A stretch of 64,000 nt of DNA from MH13 sp042140245 (lineage in GTDB: Bacteria > Pseudomonadota > Alphaproteobacteria > Rhizobiales > MH13). The first letter of the stretch is position 1; the number at the start of each line of letters is the position of its first letter. Positions 45,360 to 54,350 of the stretch are shown piece by piece. Below the pieces are notes generated by a model. It did not search any database. It was given only the letters and a program-made list of their open reading frames with translations, and was not told the DNA's origin. Both the position numbers and the translations under genes were made by a program. The stretch is from the NCBI RefSeq assembly GCF_042140245.1, contig NZ_CP159483.1, forward strand, positions 186,001-250,000, given 5' to 3'.

Positions 45360-45907
45360 CACGCGCCATCCTTTGCTTCTAAGAAGTCCAGTTCTGAAGC
45401 TGTACTTTGTCGCCCCAACCGCGCGTTGCGATGTGGAAAACGACCGAAACGGGCGATGACGTCTCGATGTCCGCGCGCCCAGTTCAGCCCAGCTTCAGGG
45501 CCATAGGTTTCGTGCAACTCCACGCTGCGGCGTTGATCGTCCAAGTTCTCACTGTGCATAAACGGCAGATAGAGAAACGAGCGGCGCTTATCCTCTTTCG
45601 GCAGCGCGATATCGTCACCATGCAAAAGACATCGCTTGGCTAGCGCCAATGCCGCATCATCGCTCGCATAACTTTCCGGCGTTCCACGAAAGATCATACG
45701 CGGCACTTGATCAAGCAAGATCAAGAGGGCCAGTCGGCCCTCCCGCGTTTGCTCCCAATGGATCAAGTTGCCGTTGGCGCCGAGTTCATAGGTTTGCCCT
45801 AGAACCTCTTTCACGCGCGCATCAAACGCAGGTGTTGATGCGAACCAATGGGCCTTGGTATCATCGCTGAACCAGAAGCTCAGAACCTCGGCAATCGTTG
45901 AGGCCAT
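45359..45907 (-). CDS. DUF924 family protein
   Basis: 182 residues with the DUF924 pattern: EVLSFWFSDDTKAHWF, LALLILLDQVPRMIFRGTPESYASD, FLYLPFMHSENLDDQ and GRFPHRNARLGR. The fold is TPR-like and the function is unknown. It starts 5 bp after the NmrA-like gene and overlaps the next start by one base, so the genes are coupled. Confidence 0.9.
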   Translation of the reverse strand: MASTIAEVLSFWFSDDTKAHWFASTPAFDARVKEVLGQTYELGANGNLIHWEQTREGRLALLILLDQVPRMIFRGTPESYASDDAALALAKRCLLHGDDIALPKEDKRRSFLYLPFMHSENLDDQRRSVELHETYGPEAGLNWARGHRDVIARFGRFPHRNARLGRQSTASELDFLEAKDGA

Positions 45908-45912
45908 CTCGC

Positions 45913-46779
45913 TTACTGATCCCAACCGGTAGTGCGCAGATAGGTGTCAAAGCTGGTGATGTCGCCAAGCCAATGCTTCAGATAATAGGGCGAGCCATCC
46001 ATGCCGTAAGTGTCGAAAGAGCGATACATCAGCATCAGCTCTTCGCCTTGCTCGGCCTGAACCTCGTCCCATGTGAGTTGCTGATAGCGAAGCTCGCGAC
46101 CAAGGACTTTGCCGAGCGTTGCCGTAATCTCCTCCATCGTGGAAACATCGCCTGTGATAGGCGCGGCTTTGTTGGCCCAAACCTCGGGCTTCTCAAATGC
46201 TTGCGCAACCATGCGGCCGATGTCATCGCAGGCGATCTGCGCGTAGGGCATCGTTGGATGCATTGGATAGCGAACCAACCCTGACTCCATGATGCTTTGG
46301 CGATCCCATTCCCAATTGTCCATGAAGGCGGCAGGGCGAAAAACGGTCCACGGTTTGCCGGACGCACGAACGGCCATCTCGATGTTCCACTTGCTGTCGA
46401 GATGCGGGACTTCGGTGTTTCGGTCCATCGTCGACGCACCAGTGTAGACGACGTGCTCAATGCCGGAGGCAGCCAGCGCAGCGGTCAAGTTGAGCCCCTG
46501 GCGCTCTTCAGCCTCCACACCGGCCTCCAGAAAATCCTGCACAGAGTAAAGCCCAGCAGCACCTTTCAGCGCCGCATCTAGGGACGCTCGGTCTTCCAGA
46601 TCAGCCGCCACCACTTCTGCACCGGAGTCGGCCAAGGCCTGAGCGGCAGGTTTGGAGGGGTTGCGGGTGAGCGCCCGCACTGCGTGCCCACCCGCCAACA
46701 GATGGCGAGCAACAGCGCCGCCCTGTTTGCCGGTGGATCCTGCGACAACGATTGGACGGTCATATGTCTTTTTGATCAT
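45913..46779 (-). CDS. NmrA/HSCARG-like NAD(P)-binding protein
   Basis: 288 residues, atypical SDR with Rossmann motif VVAGSTGKQGGAVARHLL and an NmrA-type core (GIEHVVYTGAS, WTVFRPAAFMDNW). Members sense or use NADPH. The ATG at 46779 has GGGAG upstream. A CCCAAC-N8-GTTGGG hairpin (46788-46807) overlaps the leader, and a 23-bp dyad lies at 46847-46869. It is the first gene of the four-gene unit downstream of lysR. Confidence 0.9.
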   Translation of the reverse strand: MIKKTYDRPIVVAGSTGKQGGAVARHLLAGGHAVRALTRNPSKPAAQALADSGAEVVAADLEDRASLDAALKGAAGLYSVQDFLEAGVEAEERQGLNLTAALAASGIEHVVYTGASTMDRNTEVPHLDSKWNIEMAVRASGKPWTVFRPAAFMDNWEWDRQSIMESGLVRYPMHPTMPYAQIACDDIGRMVAQAFEKPEVWANKAAPITGDVSTMEEITATLGKVLGRELRYQQLTWDEVQAEQGEELMLMYRSFDTYGMDGSPYYLKHWLGDITSFDTYLRTTGWDQ

Positions 46780-46846
46780 GTTTTTCTCCCAACTTCTTCG
46801 TGTTGGGATCAATATGATATGCCGTATGAAAGCTGAGAATGACAAC

Positions 46847-46869
46847 AAATGCGCTTTCAATGCGCATTT
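46847..46869. promoter_or_regulatory. Candidate LysR operator before the NmrA-like unit
   Basis: AAATGCGC-TTTCAAT-GCGCATTT is a perfect dyad with 8-bp arms and a 7-bp spacer, 68-90 bp before the NmrA-like start. A related GCGC-N7-GCGC dyad lies upstream of the LysR gene itself. Length and position suit a LysR-type binding site. Confidence 0.6.
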
Positions 46870-46883
46870 ATGCTACAAGGCAA

Positions 46884-47744
46884 TCATTGGGCCGATCTTA
46901 GGATGCGGGCAAGCGCCTGCACCTTTGCAGTCCGATGCAAATCCATATGAGAGACCGCCCATATGGTTTCATGCCAGTCTGCTTGGGCTTGCCAGACGGA
47001 AACAAGGTTCTTTTCTGCTGTGTTTTTCAGCGGGTGAAACCCAACACCAAGACCTGCTCCAACCGCTTCCCACAAAGCCAAGACTGAGTTCACCTTGACG
47101 TTGATCGATGCGCTTGGAACCACCTCATGAAGCCATTGCAGATAAGGAGTATCGGGCGCAGATGCATCCACCCCGATAAAGCGATGATGAGCGAAGTCTT
47201 TGATCGAGTTGGGTTTACCGTGGGCTTCTATATAGTCCTGGCTTGCAAACAGACCCATTCCGAGCGAGCCGATATCAAGGACGACATTGTCAGGGTGGTT
47301 TGGCTTTGGACCGATGCGAAACGCCATATCAGCTTCGCCATATTCTAGCTTGAGCTTCCGATCACTGCTGATCATGCGGATATCCATGCCAGGATGATCC
47401 TTCTGAAACCGCGCAATTTTTGGCAGTACGTAAGGAACAAGCACATCCAGGCAGGTGATCACGATCTCGCCATGCAATTCATCTGCTGAACCGCGGGCAA
47501 GCCGCACAAGTTCTCCAAACTGAGTGCCCGTGGCATCGGCTATGCGTAAGAGCTCCTGACCGAGTTCTGTCGGCGTGAAGCCGCGGGCGTGTCGTTGGAA
47601 AAGCTTTGCACCCAGTTCTGTTTCAAGCGCATCGATGTGACGTGTCACGGTCGCACGATGCACACCCAACGCCTCAGCAGCAGCGCTGATGGTTTGCAGC
47701 CGCGCGACCGTTGCCGCGGTTCTGATCTCGTTCCAATTGTCCAT
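46884..47744 (-). CDS. LysR-family transcriptional regulator
   Basis: 286 residues with an N-terminal winged HTH (RLQTISAAAEALGVHRATVTRHIDALE), a linker helix, and a substrate-binding domain starting about residue 90 (GEIVITCLDVLVPYVLPKI). It is divergent from the FMN reductase-MFS pair and upstream of the NmrA-like unit. It probably controls both, through the two matching dyads. Confidence 0.93.
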   Translation of the reverse strand: MDNWNEIRTAATVARLQTISAAAEALGVHRATVTRHIDALETELGAKLFQRHARGFTPTELGQELLRIADATGTQFGELVRLARGSADELHGEIVITCLDVLVPYVLPKIARFQKDHPGMDIRMISSDRKLKLEYGEADMAFRIGPKPNHPDNVVLDIGSLGMGLFASQDYIEAHGKPNSIKDFAHHRFIGVDASAPDTPYLQWLHEVVPSASINVKVNSVLALWEAVGAGLGVGFHPLKNTAEKNLVSVWQAQADWHETIWAVSHMDLHRTAKVQALARILRSAQ

Positions 47745-47756
47745 CGTTCATGCCGC

Positions 47757-47782
47757 AAATTCGCGCATTAAGAGCGCGTTTT
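47757..47782. promoter_or_regulatory. Candidate LysR operator in the divergent promoter
   Basis: AAATTCGCGC-ATTAAGA-GCGCGTTTT repeats the GCGC-N7-GCGC core found at 46847-46869, with weaker outer bases. It sits 13-38 bp before the LysR start, where autoregulation usually occurs, and 78-103 bp before the FMN reductase start. Confidence 0.55.
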
Positions 47783-47859
47783 CGTATCTTTTATGCGTAA
47801 ATGTAGCATGTCAGACTCGGCCAAGAAAGTGAAAACTGTTTTGTAAATCGAGACTGAAA

Positions 47860-48420
47860 ATGAAGATCCTGGCCTTTGGCGCGAGCACGAGTTGTAACTC
47901 AATAAATCGCCAACTTGCCTATCACGCGGCGAGCACTCTCGCCGCTGCATTCGACGGCAAGTGCTCCATTGATCTTCTCGATCTCAACGACTTTGAAATG
48001 CCCATCTTCTCGGTCGATCGCGAAAGAGAGATCGGCATTCCGCCCCAAGCCAAAGCGTTCATGGCGCGCATTGAGCGGGCTGATGCGATCATCGCCTCGT
48101 TTGCCGAGCACAACGGCACCTACACCGCAGCTTTCAAGAACATTCTCGATTGGGCATCACGGATCGACATTGACGTCTACCAAAACAAACCAGCTTTGTT
48201 TTTGTCCGCTTCCGCCGGTGACCAAGGTGCAGCAAGCGTCTTGGCAACCGCCGTTGATAGTGCGCCCTACATGGGCGCAGATTTGCGCGGCAGTTTGTCG
48301 GTTGGTCCCTGGGACGTCACGTTCGATGCAGAACTGGCGACATTCAGTGATGGCTCAATGCGCCAACGTTTGCGCGAAAGCCTTGCAGCGCTGGTTGCTC
48401 CAGCAACAAGGAAAGCGTAG
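47860..48420 (+). CDS. NADPH-dependent FMN reductase family protein
   Basis: 186-residue flavodoxin-like protein. The start ILAFGASTSCNSINRQLA is the phosphate-binding loop, and ADAIIASFAEHNGTYTAAFKNILDW is the flavin-contact region of FMN/quinone/azo reductases. It is divergent from lysR and four bases before an MFS exporter gene. Quinone or nitro-compound reduction coupled to export is a reasonable guess. Confidence 0.9.
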   Translation: MKILAFGASTSCNSINRQLAYHAASTLAAAFDGKCSIDLLDLNDFEMPIFSVDREREIGIPPQAKAFMARIERADAIIASFAEHNGTYTAAFKNILDWASRIDIDVYQNKPALFLSASAGDQGAASVLATAVDSAPYMGADLRGSLSVGPWDVTFDAELATFSDGSMRQRLRESLAALVAPATRKA

Positions 48421-48423
48421 CCG

Positions 48424-49590
48424 ATGCCGTATGCTGTTTATCTGCTGGCACTTGCTGCCTTCGTGGTCGGAACCCAGAGTTATGTGTTTTCGGGGCTGTT
48501 AGCCGACCTTGCCGATGATTTGGATGTCTCTGTCGCAACGGCCGGACAACTTTTGGCGGCATTCGCAATTACAAGCGCCATCGCCTCGCCCTTGGTGGTC
48601 AGCGCTCTGTCGCTCTTTGAACGCAAGCGAGTTTTGATTGCGTCTTTGGCGAGTGTTGCGATCATCAACACACTTACTGCCTTCCTTCCTGTGTTCGAGG
48701 GCTTTTTGGCAGCGCGTATTTTGGTTGCCGTCGTTTCGGCGGCGGTCATGCCAATGGCAGGAGCCATCGGAGCAAGCCTCGTCCCGCCCGAGAAGCAAGG
48801 CCAAGCCCTTGGTATCATCCTGTCTGGACTAACAATCGCCTTCATCGCTGGCGTACCATTGGGAACGGTTGTTGGAGGCCTGTTTGGCTGGCGTGCGACG
48901 TTCCTCTTCGCGGCGATCGTCGCGCTGGCCGTGATCCCGGCCATTGCTTTTGGTGTGCCGTCAAGCCGACCGAATGAAACTGCGCCGCGCGCGGACTGGG
49001 GCGTAGCTAAGCTCCCCATCGTTCAGCTTGGATTGTTCTTGATTGGAATGTCCTTTGTCGCCGCCTATCCGGTGATTGCCTATCTTGGTCCAGTCATCAC
49101 AGAAACCACTGGCTTTGAAGGAGCAGCCATTGGCGCGATGCAGTCCGCAATCGGATTTGGCTCAATGGCCGGATTGGTAGTGGGTAGCCTTCTGGCAGAC
49201 CGGCGTGCCTTCCTACCCAACATGCGGGTGATGTACTTGGTACTGGCCGTTGCATTGTCGCTTTGGACTGTTGCTTTTGCAGTTGGCGTAGCTGGTTCGC
49301 TTGCCACCATAGCGTTTGTCGCGCTCGTGATTTTCTTCACATCCGCAGCATTGATCGCGCCGTCACCAGCGATTGAAAAAGCTCTCGTGCAGGCCGATCC
49401 CAACCAAAGCGCCCTCACGCTCGCGATGAACACATCTGTTATTTATCTCGGCCAAGGCGTGGGGGCCGGCCTTGGTGGTCTGGTTGTTGGTTCATTGGGC
49501 TTTGGAATGCTTGGCTATGTAGGCGGCGGCGTCGCTTTCGCCGCGTTCGTCGTTGCCATGCTTTATCGAAACTCATCGGGTCGAAGCTGA
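48424..49590 (+). CDS. MFS transporter, DHA1 (drug:H+ antiporter) type
   Basis: 388 residues with 12 predicted membrane segments. It shows the MFS motif A-like loop after segment 2 and the DHA1 motif C-like GIILSGLTIAFIAGVPLGTVVGG in segment 5. The opening VGTQSYVFSGLLADLADDLDVSVATAGQLL is like AraJ/YdhP exporters. It is cotranscribed with the FMN reductase. Substrate unknown. Confidence 0.92.
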   Translation: MPYAVYLLALAAFVVGTQSYVFSGLLADLADDLDVSVATAGQLLAAFAITSAIASPLVVSALSLFERKRVLIASLASVAIINTLTAFLPVFEGFLAARILVAVVSAAVMPMAGAIGASLVPPEKQGQALGIILSGLTIAFIAGVPLGTVVGGLFGWRATFLFAAIVALAVIPAIAFGVPSSRPNETAPRADWGVAKLPIVQLGLFLIGMSFVAAYPVIAYLGPVITETTGFEGAAIGAMQSAIGFGSMAGLVVGSLLADRRAFLPNMRVMYLVLAVALSLWTVAFAVGVAGSLATIAFVALVIFFTSAALIAPSPAIEKALVQADPNQSALTLAMNTSVIYLGQGVGAGLGGLVVGSLGFGMLGYVGGGVAFAAFVVAMLYRNSSGRS

Positions 49591-49678
49591 CACGCAATGG
49601 TATGCGTTAAGTGATTGAGTGTTCGATAGGGGCTCGACCCCGCCTTTTGGCGCTAATCTATAGCCAAGGTGGGCTGTT

Positions 49679-49957
49679 TCATCTCATCCTGATTTTGATT
49701 AAACCAAAACCCAGCAGAGAATTCAAAATTACTTCCCGGTCTTCTAGATCTTGGAAAAGATCATCCAGAAGGTTCGGACTTTGTCCCAGCAGGTCCGCCA
49801 TTTTTCCGTGATGTGGTTCTACGATCCAATCGCATGCTTGGTGCAGTGCTAGGTTGATCCACCAACTTCCACGACTTCTACCAAACGGTGGTGCGCGCTT
49901 TGCTTCGAAGGACAAACGCCGTCTATCGTGAACACGAATCGTGACAGCATATTGCAC
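49679..49957 (-). CDS. Hypothetical protein (doubtful)
   Basis: A 92-residue frame from a GTG at 49957 with no recognised domain. A longer version starting at 50116 would translate the GGGA array and is unlikely. The region 49591-50142 otherwise contains a hairpin AACGCC-AAGT-GGCGTT (49978-49993) and the GGGA array. A 23-codon frame at 50075-50146 (+) has no strong support. This stretch probably marks the edge of the island. Confidence 0.25.
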   Translation of the reverse strand: MQYAVTIRVHDRRRLSFEAKRAPPFGRSRGSWWINLALHQACDWIVEPHHGKMADLLGQSPNLLDDLFQDLEDREVILNSLLGFGLIKIRMR

Positions 49958-50015
49958 ATTGACTTGCAATCCCGACGAACGCCAAGTGGCGTTATCGGGC
50001 GTTGAGGGTTTTTGC

Positions 50016-50049
50016 GGGATTAAGTGGGAATAGCTGGGATTTGGCGGGA
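50016..50049 (+). repeat. Four GGGA repeats at exact 10-bp spacing (MraZ-box-like)
   Basis: GGGA starts at 50016, 50026, 50036 and 50046, each followed by six variable bases. This is the layout of the MraZ operator (repeated TGGG-type pentamers with 5-bp spacers) found before mraZ and the division gene cluster. No mraZ or division gene follows here, so the array is orphan. Confidence 0.55.
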
Positions 50050-50142
50050 ATGCGAAGGAACGGACGCGTGAGACATGGCTCGTGGCAAGGGCCAGCAGAA
50101 AATCAATGATGAGCATGTGAGGGTGAAAGCTCGCGGTCTGAT

Positions 50143-50412
50143 CTAGCGCTCCGACCTATTGTTTGTCTCATCATCGGCCTGTCGGCGCAGGCGCACACCC
50201 GGTGAGTTCAACGGGTCGCCGATGAACTCGATACCGGCGCTTTCAAGGGCTTCTTTCACACGCTCAAGCGTGCCCGCGCGGGAAGGTGGGATCATGTTTG
50301 CGCTTTCGAAACGCTGGATCGTCTTCCAAGTGACATCTGCTTTCTCGGCCAATTCAGCGGCGGATATATTTAACAGTCCGCGCGCAGCACGAATTTGAAC
50401 CGATGAGATCAT
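50143..50412 (-). CDS. XRE-type HTH protein
   Basis: 89 residues from the ATG at 50412: an N-terminal HTH (QIRAARGLLNISAAELAEKADVTWKTIQRFES) and a short tail IEFIGDPLNSPGVRLRRQ common to small Cro/CI-like regulators of mobile elements and toxin loci. It is divergent from the tyrosine recombinase with 34 bp between starts, so it probably represses that gene and itself. Confidence 0.85.
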   Translation of the reverse strand: MISSVQIRAARGLLNISAAELAEKADVTWKTIQRFESANMIPPSRAGTLERVKEALESAGIEFIGDPLNSPGVRLRRQADDETNNRSER

Positions 50413-50446
50413 TGACAGGAGCTCTTTAAGTACTATTTTATGACTT

Positions 50447-51361
50447 ATGAATGATCTGGTTCGATACTCCAGCAATTATGGCCACACAGCAAGTGTCCTT
50501 GACGCCATCTTCGCACGGTGCGTTGGCGCATATTCCGACTTCACTCTTCGAGGCTATCGGTGCGACTTGGACATCTTTACTGCTTGGTGTACCAACAAAG
50601 GCGCAGAAATCATCCCTGCTTCCGCAGACATCGTGGCTGCGTTCATCGATGATCAGATCGCGAACTATTCGTACGCTACGATCCGGCGGCGTGTTTCGGC
50701 TATCAAGTTCCTGCATCGCATGTGCGATCTCCCGTCACCCATCGACACATCGGTGGTTTATCTTTCGCTTCGCCGCGCTGCACGGACCAAAGGTCGCCGT
50801 CCGAAACAGGTGCGTGGGTTGACCGCGGAGATTTTGACGTCGATCCTTGATGCCTGTCCGCAGACCCTCGCAGGGCTGCGCGACGCAGCGATCGTCAGCG
50901 TTGGTTACGATACACTCTGTCGCAGTTCGGAGCTTGCTTGGATGAAGGTAAATGATATCGATCTTGCGAGCCAAACTGCCTACATTCCACGCTCCAAAAA
51001 CGACCCGTTCGGCGATGGCCGATTGGCTCGTTTATCCTCCGCGACGGCAGAAAAAATCGATCAATGGCTCCGGACATCGGGCATCAACGATGGCCCACTG
51101 TTTAGGGGTCTTGTGGCCGGGAAACTTCGCCAGGGACATATGGAAACATCCTCAGTCAGGCGGCTCGTCAAAGCATCTGCGCGGCGAGCTGGCCTGGACC
51201 AAAACATCGTTGCGTGCTTGAGCGGCCACTCAATGCGTGTGGGCGCGGCGCAGGACTTGATGGCAGCTGGCTACGATACCGTCGCCATCATGACGGCAGG
51301 CGGCTGGAAGAATGTCGAGGTCGTCGCGCGATATGTCGAAAAGGCGGCGCTTGCTCGCTGA
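50447..51361 (+). CDS. Tyrosine-type site-specific recombinase (phage integrase family)
   Basis: 304 residues with an N-terminal SAM-like DNA-binding domain (about 1-95) and a catalytic domain. The Arg I region is YDTLCRSSELAWMKVNDID, the H-x-x-R box is LSGHSMRVGAAQ, then GGWKN, and the nucleophile is Tyr in VARYVEKA. All catalytic residues are present, so it may be active. It faces away from an XRE regulator and directly precedes an O-antigen ligase gene. It is the best evidence that the following cluster is mobile. No att repeats were identified by eye. Confidence 0.92.
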   Translation: MNDLVRYSSNYGHTASVLDAIFARCVGAYSDFTLRGYRCDLDIFTAWCTNKGAEIIPASADIVAAFIDDQIANYSYATIRRRVSAIKFLHRMCDLPSPIDTSVVYLSLRRAARTKGRRPKQVRGLTAEILTSILDACPQTLAGLRDAAIVSVGYDTLCRSSELAWMKVNDIDLASQTAYIPRSKNDPFGDGRLARLSSATAEKIDQWLRTSGINDGPLFRGLVAGKLRQGHMETSSVRRLVKASARRAGLDQNIVACLSGHSMRVGAAQDLMAAGYDTVAIMTAGGWKNVEVVARYVEKAALAR

Positions 51362-51423
51362 ACTAGCAGGTATGGTTCGATGGCCATAAAGTATGCTTTT
51401 CCAACTGACTTGCCATTGCGTTT

Positions 51424-52734
51424 GTGCGTTCGAGATGGTTGAAACTCTTGCTCAAAACTAGGTCTCCTCACCTCACAAGCTGCAGGACTCACGTGATCAG
51501 CGTTGTAAGACCACCTTGGCCGAGTAGCCTTGCCCTGGCTATTCTCCTTGCAACACCCGTTGCAACAGCCCTTTCCCGCAACATCGCCTTTCCGATGCTG
51601 GTCCTCGCGACGGCCCTTATTGTGCTGACGTCTGTGCAAACTGATGGCCTCGCCAAGTCATGGGCCATACTGAAACAGTCCGTCTGGCAAATCATGACAT
51701 CATCGCCGGTCGGCCCGCTTGCGATTGCAATCATCCTGTTTGCCCTAGTTTCTCTCTCTTGGGCACCAGAGGCCTCAAGAGGACTTGGCGCGCTTTCTCA
51801 GACAACGGTCGCAACGCTGGCAGCGGCCGTATGTTGTCTCTTAATGGCTCGACAGGTCGAGGTGCCAGGTTGGTTGGTCTGGGCACTACCCCTTTCGGTG
51901 ATCCTTGCCTGCGTTCTTATCCTGATCGAACTGCACTTTGGCAGCCCCATTCGATCGGCTCTTGGTGCGTCGGCAGAACCTTTTCGTCTCAATCGCGCGG
52001 CTGTCGCAGTGGTATTGTTTCTTCCATTGATCCTTTTGCTAGAAGGTTCTCGGAAGCGCCCACTCGTCACCTTAGCGATAGTCGTTCTGGCTGTGGTTGC
52101 AGTTTTCCTTTCCCACTCTGAGTCCGCAAAACTGGGCGTATTTGTTCTTGCTGCAACATCAGCTCTGTCGCTGACAGTTAAGCCGCGAACATTGGCACTT
52201 TTTGTAGGCCTTGCCGTTCTTGCCAGCCACGTGTTTGCCCCAGCTATCGCCTTGGCACTCTATAAGACCGTCACACCAGAAGCGGTTGCTTCACTATCAT
52301 CGGTTCTCACAACACACCCCCATCACTTTATACGCCTAGAGATATGGTGGGCCTATACTCAGCAAAGCCTGAATAGCCCGCTCTTCGGACACGGCTTGCA
52401 GGCATCACTGTGGGCGAATGAAGCCTACCGTGGCACAGACCCCGTAGTTGTAAGCCGCCTCGCTTACGGTCACCCACACAATGGGTCGCTGCAGGTCTGG
52501 TATGAGCTTGGCTTCATGGGCATTCTTCTCTCATCGGCCTTGATGGGGCTTTTCCTGCGCCAAATACTACGACTTCCGGAAAAGTCGACGAGGATTGCGG
52601 CGATCCTGATGGCCGGGGCATGGTCTGTCGCCTATGTCAGCCATGGCGCCTGGCAGCATTGGTGGTGGGCGCTGGTCGGTATTGTAGTTATTACCCTAAC
52701 GGCATCAACGCTTAAAGCCTACATACAGCCATAA
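51424..52734 (+). CDS. O-antigen ligase/polymerase family membrane protein (Wzy_C)
   Basis: Up to 436 residues, with about ten or more membrane segments and a late periplasmic loop containing FGHGLQASLW and YGHPHNGSLQVWYELGFMGILL. This is the Wzy_C signature of WaaL-type ligases and O-unit polymerases. It attaches or polymerises a lipid-linked polysaccharide at the periplasmic face. The start is uncertain: GTG at 51424 or GTG at 51493 (VISVVRPPW), neither with a clear ribosome-binding site. It is the first polysaccharide gene after the recombinase. Confidence 0.85.
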   Translation: MRSRWLKLLLKTRSPHLTSCRTHVISVVRPPWPSSLALAILLATPVATALSRNIAFPMLVLATALIVLTSVQTDGLAKSWAILKQSVWQIMTSSPVGPLAIAIILFALVSLSWAPEASRGLGALSQTTVATLAAAVCCLLMARQVEVPGWLVWALPLSVILACVLILIELHFGSPIRSALGASAEPFRLNRAAVAVVLFLPLILLLEGSRKRPLVTLAIVVLAVVAVFLSHSESAKLGVFVLAATSALSLTVKPRTLALFVGLAVLASHVFAPAIALALYKTVTPEAVASLSSVLTTHPHHFIRLEIWWAYTQQSLNSPLFGHGLQASLWANEAYRGTDPVVVSRLAYGHPHNGSLQVWYELGFMGILLSSALMGLFLRQILRLPEKSTRIAAILMAGAWSVAYVSHGAWQHWWWALVGIVVITLTASTLKAYIQP

Positions 52735-53455
52735 GGATGGTAGACATTCTCATACCGGGTTAAATCAAGCTTCCGGTTGAGAAGCCATGGTGGCTTTCAA
52801 TGTTTGAAAGTATTCGCACTCGTGGACGGCATAACAATGAGCTGGAAGAGCAAAACAGTTGAGCAGGTTGTTTAACGCCGCCAGAAGCGGAGGCCAGACT
52901 GATCGGAGTGCCAACGATCAGCAAGTTCATACGCGGATTGAGCGTGTCAGAGCAGACAAATTGTTCGCCAGGGATGTTCCCGAGGAAAGCCTATCCCATC
53001 CATAGACTTGAAGCGATACCCGATGAACGCTCGTTACGGGCAAATTTTTTAAGGCTTTTTGCGCTCTACCCAACGTGCACTCGCGTGGCGGCCGAGTTTG
53101 CTGGAGCAAATTCGGAACACGGGCCGGATGCGCCTTACGATCCTTTGAGGCCCATCGGGACTTTTTTGCCGACTGGCCCGCGTGGACCGTGCTCATCCCC
53201 GTCCTTGCTTTAAGCATGCAACTTTTTCGAGCGTTCGCAAGGCTCAAGAACTGATGAGCGTCCAGGCGCTCTGCCCTTCTCCAAGCCAAGGGAAATAGCA
53301 CCGGAAAACTCTGCCTCAGCTAATGTGACTTAGGGAAAACAAATCGCAGAAAACCTGTCGCAGGCCAAGAATTGTGTTGCTATTGAATTGCGAATGCCCG
53401 ATTCGAGGCCAACGAAATCCTGCGTACCCATAACTGCCCATACAAAGTTATTCTC
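52735..53455. other. Non-coding gap within the polysaccharide island
   Basis: About 720 bp with short frames on both strands (for example 52908-53213 + and 52927-53301 -) that show no recognised family. There is no clear promoter, terminator or repeat. The gap is probably debris of past recombination between the ligase and the glycosyltransferase genes. Confidence 0.4.
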
Positions 53456-54283
53456 ATGCAAATCGATAACCATCCAACTCCGGTCAAGCACCCTTCTATC
53501 AGCGTGGGCGTGGTAACTTATCAAAGCGCCGTGACGATAGCAGCGACGTTGGAGAGCCTAGTCGTGGCGGCCCACGCCTACCCCGGCGAGGTGAACATAT
53601 GGGTTCGGGACAATGGCTCGAGCGATGAGACGACCGCCTTGATCGATCAGATCGCGGCGACGGAACCGACGCTTGCCATGGTCGATGGCAGTGACAACAT
53701 CGGATATGGCCGCGGTCACAATGCGATTTTGAGGCATTCGGAGGCTCCCGTGCACGTGATCTGCAATCCGGATATCGTCGTGACGCCGGGTTTCTTCCGG
53801 GACAGCGCGTCGTTTCTGGCCGACCATCGTGATGTCGGTCTTATGAGCCCTCGCATGACTTGGCCGGACGGATCCGTACAGCATTCTAACCGGCAGCATC
53901 CAACCGTGCTTGATCTGGCTCTGCGTCGGTTTGCCTTGGGCCGCCTGGGCGACATCTGCAAGAGCAGAATGGCACATTACGAAATGGCCGAAATCGGTTA
54001 TGAGACATCCTACGACGTGCCTTTTTGCTCCGGCGCCTTGATGGTTTGCCGACGATCAGCTCTCGATGCGGTTGGAGGGTTCGACGACCGATTTTTCCTC
54101 TATTTCGAAGATGCGGATCTGTCTCGAATGCTCCAGGCTGCAGGTTGGAGAACCGTCTTCAACCCCGATGTCACCGTTGTGCATGGATGGCAGCGTACGG
54201 CGCATAGGAGCGGGCGCATTGCCTTGGTGTTGGTGCGCAATGGCATTCGGTACTTTGGCAAATGGGGATGGCGGCTTGCCTGA
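53456..54283 (+). CDS. Family 2 glycosyltransferase (rhamnosyltransferase-like)
   Basis: 275 residues, GT-A fold. It has ISVGVVTYQSAVTIAATLESL, the nucleotide-binding VRDNGSSDETTALID, DNIGYGRGHN, the metal-site equivalent ICNPDIVV, and the acceptor region FDDRFFLYFEDADLSRML. The motif set is like WbbL-type rhamnosyltransferases. The adjacent rmlBCDA genes, which make dTDP-L-rhamnose, support that donor. It is cytosolic or membrane-peripheral. Confidence 0.9.
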   Translation: MQIDNHPTPVKHPSISVGVVTYQSAVTIAATLESLVVAAHAYPGEVNIWVRDNGSSDETTALIDQIAATEPTLAMVDGSDNIGYGRGHNAILRHSEAPVHVICNPDIVVTPGFFRDSASFLADHRDVGLMSPRMTWPDGSVQHSNRQHPTVLDLALRRFALGRLGDICKSRMAHYEMAEIGYETSYDVPFCSGALMVCRRSALDAVGGFDDRFFLYFEDADLSRMLQAAGWRTVFNPDVTVVHGWQRTAHRSGRIALVLVRNGIRYFGKWGWRLA

Positions 54284-54350
54284 ACCCCCGTATATGGTGC
54301 AGCTGGCTCACTTGGATCAAACACCAGATTGACGCGGTTGGAACGAAGAT

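Noticed and set aside
53025..53040. 16-bp identity (GAACGCTCGTTACGGG) shared with 54361-54376 at the start of rmlB
   Set aside because: One exact 16-mer match within 64 kb is close to chance expectation and does not extend on either side.
52908..53301. Overlapping frames of 101 and 124 codons on opposite strands
   Set aside because: Neither shows a domain, plausible start or compositional support.
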